Positions 57,687-64,000 of a DNA stretch of 64,000 nucleotides are shown in pieces. The stretch is from Pegoplata infirma (lineage: Eukaryota > Arthropoda > Insecta > Diptera > Anthomyiidae): assembly GCA_963921195.1 (NCBI GenBank), contig OY992538.1, positions 3,224,001 to 3,288,000 of the forward strand. The letters run 5' to 3'. The first letter of the stretch is position 1. Each line of letters starts with the position of its first letter. Both the position numbers and the translations under genes were made by a program. The notes under the pieces are model-generated. The model saw only the letters and a list, made by a program, of their open reading frames with translations, had not been told where the DNA came from and made no database searches.

Positions 57687-58304
57687 TATTGGGATAAATA
57701 AAAATATTTAAAATAAAATCGCGAGTTTTTTATTTTAATAACTAAGACCTGCAGCCAAACAATAACAACTAAGAATTAGCCATCAAAAAGGTCAACTATA
57801 AAAACATATATAAAAAATGATTTTTTCCTTAAATCAATTTTTTCAATTTTTAAAAAATTTTCGCCACGTGTTCCTATTATCCGATTGGCACCAAATTTAG
57901 AATTTTTTAGTTTTAGAAAAACCACATCCAAGTGGTAAAAATTAATATTGATTTAAGAACAGATCTACTGGTTAAGTTCGGAAACAAAATCGGACGAGAG
58001 AAACCACACTCAATTTGTTTACATGTCTATTTGTATATTTGTTCTACAAATAAAATGTTTTACGCCATATGAAGTTCATTGACCTGCATTTGGACCAAGA
58101 GGATTAGGAAATGCTATCTTTTCGGCCCGCACGTAATATCGTAATAAATGAATTTGTAAACATTTATGAAGAGCGGACTCTACCGACTCCACCACCCAAA
58201 ATAATTTCTGTTATTCAATATTTAAGTTTCTTATGTAGTTTTTACATAAAAAAGGGATCCCAGTTATTCAGTTTTTAATTTTTTTATGTATTTTTTGTTA
58301 ATAA

Positions 58305-60381
58305 CCCGTGTAAAAAAATAATTGGATCAGAAAATATCTCTTTTGATAAAAACATATATGGATCATATCTAAATGGATATAATCAGATCTACTCCATATA
58401 TATTCATATCTGCTTCAGATATGTTTTGATCCGTAAATTGAGTCTACCCGAGTAAAAAAGATCTGATATAATCATATATGCTATTATATAATTATTTATA
58501 TTTATATATGGATATGCATGAACTTTGATATGGACATATAAGTTTATATATAGCATTGTATTTTTCCTTATTTTTTAATATGATAACATACAGATTCCTA
58601 TCTATTTATATACCGATCTATATGAAATTAGATATGACATATAAGGTCGGGAATTTTTAGATATGACAGATAAAAAGATATATGATTTTATTTATAATTA
58701 AGTATATTCCGAAAAAAATTTTCAAAATTTTCTAAGTCCCGAACAATTAAAAAAAAATTAAAAAAATTTTAAGTCCTAAAAAATTTTATGAAAATTATTG
58801 CTTATGTTTTTATTGCTTATTGATTATCAGTTTACTTATTGAAATTTTATGAAAATTTTTCAAAGTCCCGGACACAAAATTTTTTTGGCAATTTTTTTTT
58901 TGAGTAAAAATATCATTGAAAATGTTTTTAGGAAAAATTTTATTTATTTTGAAAAATTTTTAAGTTACGAAAAAATGTTTTTAAATTTTTTAAGCCACAA
59001 ACATTTTTTGGAATTTTAAATCACTTATAAATGATTTTAGAAAAAAAAAATTTACAAATTTTTAATAATTTGCTAAGTCCCGAAAAAATTCCGAAGAATG
59101 CAATAAAAACTCTTCTAATTGATAATGTATCCAATTTGATAAAATAATTTCCAAATTTACGTTTAAAATTCCAAAAAATTTTACCAGATTTCACCGAATT
59201 ATATAAAAATTTATCTAATTTTAACAGATAAGATATGATTTAATACAATTAGATAGACCCATTTTTGGGATCAAACTGAATCAAATTTGATATTATTTTA
59301 TCAAAAATAATAGAATTTGATATAATCGTATAATATTCGATCTGCCAATTTTCGGATCAAAATTAATATGGATTTACATAAAAGCATATCTGTTCATATA
59401 AAATTAAATATTGCGTCATATATTTGATTAAGTTTGATCCCAAAAATGGGTCTATCTAATTGTATTAAATCATATCTTATCTGTTAAAATTAGATAAATT
59501 TTTATATAATTGGATGAAATCTAGTAAAATTTTTTGGAATTTTAAACGTGAAATTAGAAATTATTTTATCAGATTGGATACATTATCAATTAGAAGTGTT
59601 TTTATTGCATTCTTCGGAATTTTTTCGGGACTTAGCAAATTATTAAAAATTTGTAATTTTTTTCTAAAATCATTTATAAGGGATTTAAATTTTCCAAAAA
59701 ATGTTTGTGTCTTAGAAAATTTAAAAACATTTTTTCAGAAATCAAAAATTTTTCAAAAAAATTAAATTTCTCTTAAAAATATTTTCAATGATTTTTTTAC
59801 TCCAAAAAAATTTCCAAAAAAATTTTGTCTCCGGGAAAATTTTCATAAAATTTTTTAGGACTTGATTTTTTTTTAATTGTCCGGGACTTAGAAAATTTAG
59901 AAAAATTTTTTCGGGATATAATTATAAATAAAATCATATATCTTTTTATCTGCCATATCTAAAAATTCCCGACCTTATATGTCATATCAAATTTCATATA
60001 GATCAGTATATAAATAGATATGAATATGTATGCTATCATATTAAAAAACAAGGAAAAATACAATGCTATATATAAAATTATATGTCCATATCAAAGTTCA
60101 TGCATAACCATATATAAATATAAATAATTATATAATAGCATATATGGTTATATCAGACCTTTTTTACTCGGGTATCTGACAATTTTACATATATGAACAT
60201 ATCTGAAAATGTCTGATCATATATGTCATATATGCCAGAAAGACTCAATTTACGGATCTGAAAATATCTGAAGCAGATATGAGTATATATGGAGTAGATC
60301 TAATTATATCTATTTAGATATGATCCATATATGTTTTTATCAAAAGAGATATGTTTTGATCCAATTATTTTTTTACACGGG
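58305..60381. mobile_element. CCCGTGTAAAAAAATAATTG foldback (AA-flanked), outer element
   Basis: CCCGTGTAAAAAAATAATTG, GATCAGAAAATATCTC and inverted GATCCAATTATTTTTTTACA then CGGG, with AA on both sides. Arms of ~140 bp pair through ATATGGATCATATCTAAAT, AGATCTACTCCATATATA and GATCCGTAAATTGAGT. The 58447-60172 element sits in its loop. Confidence 0.75.
58447..60172. mobile_element. CCCGAGTAAAAAAGATCTG foldback (TA-flanked), inner element
   Basis: CCCGAGTAAAAAAG and inverted TTTTTTACTCGGG with TA at 58445-58446 and 60173-60174. Long arms pair to a loop near 59280-59420, with TTAGATAGACCCATTTTTGG / CCAAAAATGGGTCTATCTAA near the centre and AAGTCCCG/CGGGACTT units in the arms. It shares termini and the CTAAGTCCCG motif with 13186-16030. 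An 83-residue open frame in the right arm (59514-59765) is by-product. Confidence 0.8.
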
Positions 60382-60566
60382 AAAATTATAACTATTTTAA
60401 ATTTTTGTTTTTCTGTAAAGACAGTTGAGCTCAGGCTCTAATTATAATTATGTATTATAATTTTTTAATCATGTTATATATGGTGTGAATTGAGAAAGGT
60501 GTGAAAGAAAAATTTATTTTTCTAAAAATTTAAGACATCCTGGTTCGTTTTTTACTAGTTTCATAT

Positions 60567-61004
60567 TGTTTAGGGACAAACCTTTTAAGTTCTTTGGGTC
60601 CAATAAATTAATACACTTTTCATTTTTAGTTTTAAATTTAACTTTATTTGTAATGTAAAATGTATTTTGGTTTGTAATTGTTATTTAATTTTGTAGAGTA
60701 CATTTATTTATTTCACTGCATGTTTCTTTTTGTATGTTAAAAAACTTCTTCTTTGTTGTTGTTGGTTAATATTGTAGATTTTGTTATATGTTAGTTGTGT
60801 TCCTTTTCACGTCACAAACTTGAGTGTCCGTTGTTACTGTGGAGTTGTGTATTGATGCTTAATCAATTTGCATATTGAAAAAGCAACAATAACAATAGCA
60901 CATTCCAATGTGAGAGTCATTATGCTGTACCGTTGTTTAGTACAGTGGGTGTCAATTGCATAGGGGCACAGTGCGGGTAATTAGTTTAGAGCCATCTCTA
61001 AACA
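60567..61004. mobile_element. Solo LTR, 438 bp
   Basis: Starts TGTTTAGGGA, ends TCTCTAAACA (TG...CA with short inverted ends), and is flanked by exact CATAT at 60562-60566 and 61005-61009. The opposite palindrome arm reads through the same site (GATTATATGAAACTAG at about 61891-61906) without interruption, so the empty site is known. No internal retroelement sequence is adjacent. A 5-bp duplication suits Copia or BEL/Pao-type LTR elements. Orientation is not determined. Confidence 0.8.
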
Positions 61005-61100
61005 CATATAATCCAGTTATTATAATCATCAGAAAAACTTTTAATGTCAAATTTATTCAGTTAATGGTCAATTTTTATTCTATATGTGAAAATTATTAAC

Positions 61101-61235
61101 AGATCGCAGCCGCCAGGGATTGAACCCATGATCTGTAATGTTTTTTGCTATTAACTGCCTCTTAGGTACGATCACTCTAGACCGATACGCTAAGTTGGCT
61201 GTTAAGCAAGTATCAACTAATTCTTGGTTTTTCAA
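61101..61235 (-). mobile_element. tRNA-like SINE head, left arm
   Basis: On the minus strand, TTAGCGTATCGGTCTAGAGT resembles an A box and GGTTCAATCCC (61126-61116) is a B box, followed by TGGCGGCTGCGATCTG. The A-to-B spacing of about 55 bases is long for a tRNA, so this is a tRNA-derived head and not a working tRNA. Confidence 0.65.
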
Positions 61236-61699
61236 TTCCTGTGTGGTTGTTGCTGTTGTTTTTTCGTACAGAAGAAGGTGAAATTGCATTATGGTGAATA
61301 AATTCAATTTTTTAGTAATCATCATTCGTCCTCCTCTCCTTCATCAACTCTGATCTAAGTACTTATTTTGCAACCTTGCCAGAACATGGTCTATATTTTG
61401 TAGACACAAATGTTGGGTGTTGCCATTTTCCAAAGATACTATATTGCCACTTAGGCCGACTTAAAGTCGTTATTTTCAAATGGCAACACCCAACATTTGT
61501 GTCTACAAAATATAGACCATGTTCTGGCAAGGTTGCAAAATAAGTACTTAGATCAGAGTTGATGAAGGAGAGGAGGACGAATGATGATTACTAAAAAATT
61601 GAATTTATTCACCATAATGCAATTTCATCTTCTGCTGTACGAAAAAACAACAGCAACAACCACACAGGAATTGAAAAACCAAGATTAAGTTGATACGTG

Positions 61700-61810
61700 C
61701 TTAACAGCCAACTTAGCGTATCGGTCTAGAGTGATCGTACCTAAGAGGCAGTTAATAGCAAAAAACATTACAGATCATGGTTCAATCCCTGGCGGCTGCG
61801 ATCTGTTAAT
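61700..61810 (+). mobile_element. tRNA-like SINE head, right arm
   Basis: Mirror copy of the left-arm head: A-box-like TAGCGTATCGG near 61714 and B box GGTTCAATCCC at 61779-61789. One G of the ATGGGTTC context in the left arm is missing here (ATGGTTC). Confidence 0.65.
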
Positions 61811-62048
61811 AATTTTCACATATAGAATAAAAATTGACTATTAACTGAATAAATTTGACATTAAAAGTTTTTCTGATGATTATAATAACTGGATTATATG
61901 AAACTAGTAAAAAACGAACCAGGATGTCTTAAATTTTTAGAAATATTAATTTTTCTTTCACACCTTTCTCAATTCAAACCATATATAATACTTATAACTA
62001 TTTTATTTTTAAGTTTTTTGTATGAATTGTTTATTTTTTGTTAATAAA

Positions 62049-62560
62049 AATATGTTTCCTGTTTCCTTTAAAAAGAACTTCATAGTTTTAGAGGACTAAA
62101 TTTAATAAAATATTTTTTTAATATGTGTACTTGTCCTAGGATGCCACTAGTGAAAGCAAATGGAAAACAAGGGTCTCCCCTAATTATCCTATTTTATTAT
62201 TTTTACATATCAGGTAAAAGAAGGAAAGTTACGTCCTTTCAAAAATATATCCTTCAATATCATAAAAAATTTTCAACAAGATATTTTGATAAATTTTTCA
62301 AATGACTTTATTCACATCATTTTATACTGATATGGCAAAATAAAAAATGGACAAATTAGGGGAGATCCTCCTCTTTCATTTGCCATCACTAGTACAAATA
62401 TTTCAAAAATATTTTTCAAAATGTATCCTTTAAAATTTTGAAGTCCTTTTAAAAGGAAACAGGATCACGAAATGAAAAACTGTAAATGCAATTTTATTCC
62501 ATTTGATCTCTACTTTCAGACATATATCATCCGGTTCATGTTTAATATTGGTTGTCGGAC
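62049..62560. mobile_element. CACCGTCCGAC-type foldback, copy 3, left-truncated
   Basis: From CCTGTTTCCTTTAAAAAGAA onward it follows 41517-42128 (ACTTGTCCTAGGATGCCACT, ACATATCAGGTAAAAGAAGG, GGAAACAGGATCACGAAATG) and ends CCGGTTCATGTTTAATATTG, GTTGTCGGAC. The left terminus is missing. Confidence 0.7.
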
Positions 62561-63940
62561 TAAAATGTTGTTACTTGTTTTTTTTTTTTTTTTTGTTTTT
62601 TAATATTATTTACCAAAAATTAATGAGAAATTCGATTAAAATATTTGTTAATTTCACTTCCCAAGCGCCTGTCTAATCTTAACATGCACACATATACTTT
62701 ATATACTTAAACATAAATTTGTTTATTTTTATTATGTTAATATATTAAATTAAAAACCATATGCTCATTAACATATTAAATATTTACACATGACTTACAT
62801 AGAGCACACATTGTGTTGTTAAACAAATCTACACATGTAAGTAGGTCATGTAAGGCAAAATGATAAAAGTAAAATAATCATAATAATAAAAACATGCTGA
62901 ATATAATATATAGTATAAAAAAATATTTCTTCACATATACATAAATACATCCATGTTTGTTTACATAAGCAACTGGCTGCTTACATTTCAATGTCATTCA
63001 AAACTGCATGTAAATATTTTCTATATAATTCAGATTTAACGAGCGACACACTGGCATATCAAAGCATAAACATTTTGTAAAACGAAAAAAAAAAGTAAAA
63101 TATAAATATTTTTTTGTAACTTACAATTAATTATTTTAAAAGGATTCGCTGCACCCTTGTCTAATACTTTGGAAAGGATCATATAATATATCGTCGACTG
63201 ACCTGCAAGTTGTCCTTTGAGCATTTTTTTAATAATTTTTATACAGTGCTGTTGTGATTCGATATAAATATGCAAACATTCTAGCGATGTCCGTCTGTCT
63301 ATTGAAATAACGATTAAGGCCAAACTATTACTACAAATTGACGGAAACTTAATATATTTATTTTATTTGAGCTATATCTTTTTACCGATCTGTTCAATCT
63401 TTAAACACTCGGGTTGGTTCTCTTTTGTCCAAACATATAGCTAAATTTGTTTTTGCCGGAAATAGTTCAGGCATTCATCAGTTATTATCCCGCTTAAAAT
63501 TATATTCATTCATTTCCCTGCTTTCATTTTTATTATTTCCACTGAATTACTACATAAATTTAAAATCGACTTATTTTATATGCACTAAACTTTTGTAGCT
63601 AAAAGAGCTAGTTCATATAAGTACATATGCAACCCCTAGAGACTGTGCTTTGTTGAATAAAGAGCAGAGTCCAAAACCATAATAGCAAAGTATCCTGCTG
63701 TGCATTTATGTTTTAGAATAGTTAAACTCATAAACTACTAATGGCTTGTTATTTACAATTAACGTCTGTTAAGTACAAGTTAAAATTTATATTAAATAAC
63801 ATTTTGTGGACATATCATAGAGACCAAAAAACAAATTAAATTTCTATTAGTAGCTGCTACATATTTCAGCAGTAATTTTAAAACATTTTATTAACACATT
63901 AACTTTTGAACATTTTAAAAACACAACACATTTTCTATAA
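62561..63940. other. Gene-free AT-rich stretch with a TCCG-block fragment
   Basis: GCAAACATTCTAGCGATGTC then CGTCTGTCTATTGAAAT at about 63270-63310 is an internal TCCG-block fragment. No gene is recognised in the rest. Confidence 0.45.
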
Positions 63941-64000
63941 CCCAGTGGAAAATGTTCATATGAAAAGCAAATTTAAAACATAAGCGAAAATTGTCATATT
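63941..64000 (+). mobile_element. Left end of a CCCAGTG foldback, cut by the window edge
   Basis: CCCAGTGGAAAATGTTCATA matches the end of the MITE at 40511-40742, preceded by AA, and continues with CATAAGCGAAAATTG like its sister. The right end is beyond the window. Confidence 0.65.

Larger units (their letters stand above)
55376..57811 (+). mobile_element. Penelope-like retroelement remnant with inverted pseudo-LTRs
   Basis: Arms of about 230 bp, 55376-55608 (inverted) and 57543-57773 (direct), share TTGTTATTGTTTGGCTGCAG, the stem-loop GGTTAGCGATGCTAACC, AAATATTGGGATAAATAAAA and TTACACGTAATTATC. Between them is the 3' end of the Penelope open frame. A possible 12-bp target duplication AAAAAATGATTT lies at 55364-55375 and 57812-57823. 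The inverted 5' arm attached to a 5'-truncated element is common for this class. A 38-bp extension follows the right arm. Two younger elements (55671-56546, 56727-57448) interrupt it. Confidence 0.8.
54755..57967. mobile_element. hAT-like foldback, TAGACCTGTTCTTAAAT ends
   Basis: TIR TAGACCTGTTCTTAAAT and inverted ATTTAAGAACAGATCTA lie within exact 8-bp duplications CTGGTTAA (54747-54754, 57968-57975). Arms pair through CAAATTTGGTGACAACCGGA / CCGATTGGCACCAAATTTAG. Without the Penelope-like insertion the element is about 770 bp. Confidence 0.85.
54545..58200 (+). repeat. TCCG-block repeat split by a hAT element
   Basis: ATCGAAATATCGGTTTAGGA, CCCCATTAAGAATATATA, the CTGTCCGTCTG block and AAGGCTGGTTAA lie at 54545-54754. 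The continuation CTGGTTAAGTTCGGA, AAAATCGGACGAG and TTTGGACCAAGAGGATT lies at 57968-58130. The unsplit order is visible at 11100-11480. Confidence 0.7.
60474..61988. repeat. Near-perfect SINE-containing palindrome
   Basis: Apart from a solo LTR in the left arm, the ~515-bp arms are almost identical by eye, with an irregular loop of about 45 bases (61434-61478). Each arm contains a tRNA-like head and the tail phrases ACTTTTAATGTCAAAT, ACTAGTTTCATAT and CCAGGATGTCTTAAATTTTT (in either sense). Single-copy relatives of the tail lie at 17020 and 39190. Confidence 0.85.

Noticed and set aside
61101..61810. Two possible tRNA genes
   Set aside because: B boxes are present but the A-B spacing is long, no acceptor-stem pairing is visible, and they are embedded in a repeat family with diverged copies.

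Overview
The window looks like intergenic (or giant-intron) DNA from a large, very AT-rich higher-fly genome, probably a calyptrate such as a blowfly. The lineage is inferred from base composition, from a dispersed fly-type repeat that opens with TATACCCTCCAC and carries a (CCGT/CTGT)n block, and from the mix of palindromic elements. I recognise no host gene. The only coding traces are decayed retroelements: a 5'-truncated Jockey/CR1-type reverse transcriptase tail (8290-9137) and the GIY-YIG endonuclease end of a Penelope-like element (55608-57491, interrupted twice). Other short open frames are chance frames in AT-rich or tandem DNA.

The window is a layered graveyard of transposable elements, many with readable insertion scars. 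(1) hAT-type elements with 8-bp target duplications: 602-943, 25025-27736, 32339-33438, 47663-50210, 54755-57967, 56727-57448, with weaker cases at 10449-12019 and 35090-36017. (2) Long palindromic foldback elements whose ends begin CCC(A/G) and which are flanked by 2-bp duplications of varied sequence (AA, AC, TA, TG, TT): 4569-5325, 13186-16030, 24644-27824, 40511-40742, 42246-42500, 44360-44794, 58305-60381, 58447-60172, and probably 21070-21887. (3) TA-flanked elements: 2965-4285, 35661-35924, 36869-37608, 40163-41113, 55671-56546. (4) Foldbacks with 3-bp duplications: 6887-7575 (TAA), 43537-44170 (AAA), 45452-46039 (TTA). (5) tRNA-derived SINEs at 11787-11982 and in the 60474-61988 palindrome, a 438-bp solo LTR (60567-61004), and a Helitron with tandem arrays (51655-54443).

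Layout: 1-10.4 kb holds scattered palindromic elements and the Jockey remnant. 10.4-17 kb holds nested foldbacks, the SINE and TCCG-block copies. 17-24.6 kb is AT-rich with degenerate tandem repeats and a large inverted repeat. 24.6-29.2 kb has a hAT inside a foldback, then a foldback inside a TCCG copy. 30-36 kb has a triple nest around a hAT element. 36.8-46 kb is a cluster of palindromic families. 46.4-54.5 kb has a Helitron-like insert, a hAT with a poly-C tract, and a tandem-array Helitron. 54.5-58.2 kb has a four-layer nest around the Penelope-like element. 58.3-64 kb has two nested foldbacks, a near-perfect SINE palindrome split by a solo LTR, and further remnants.

Because elements sit inside one another and leave target duplications, much of the relative insertion order can be read directly. 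In several cases the unoccupied site survives in the opposite palindrome arm or in a second copy of the host repeat.
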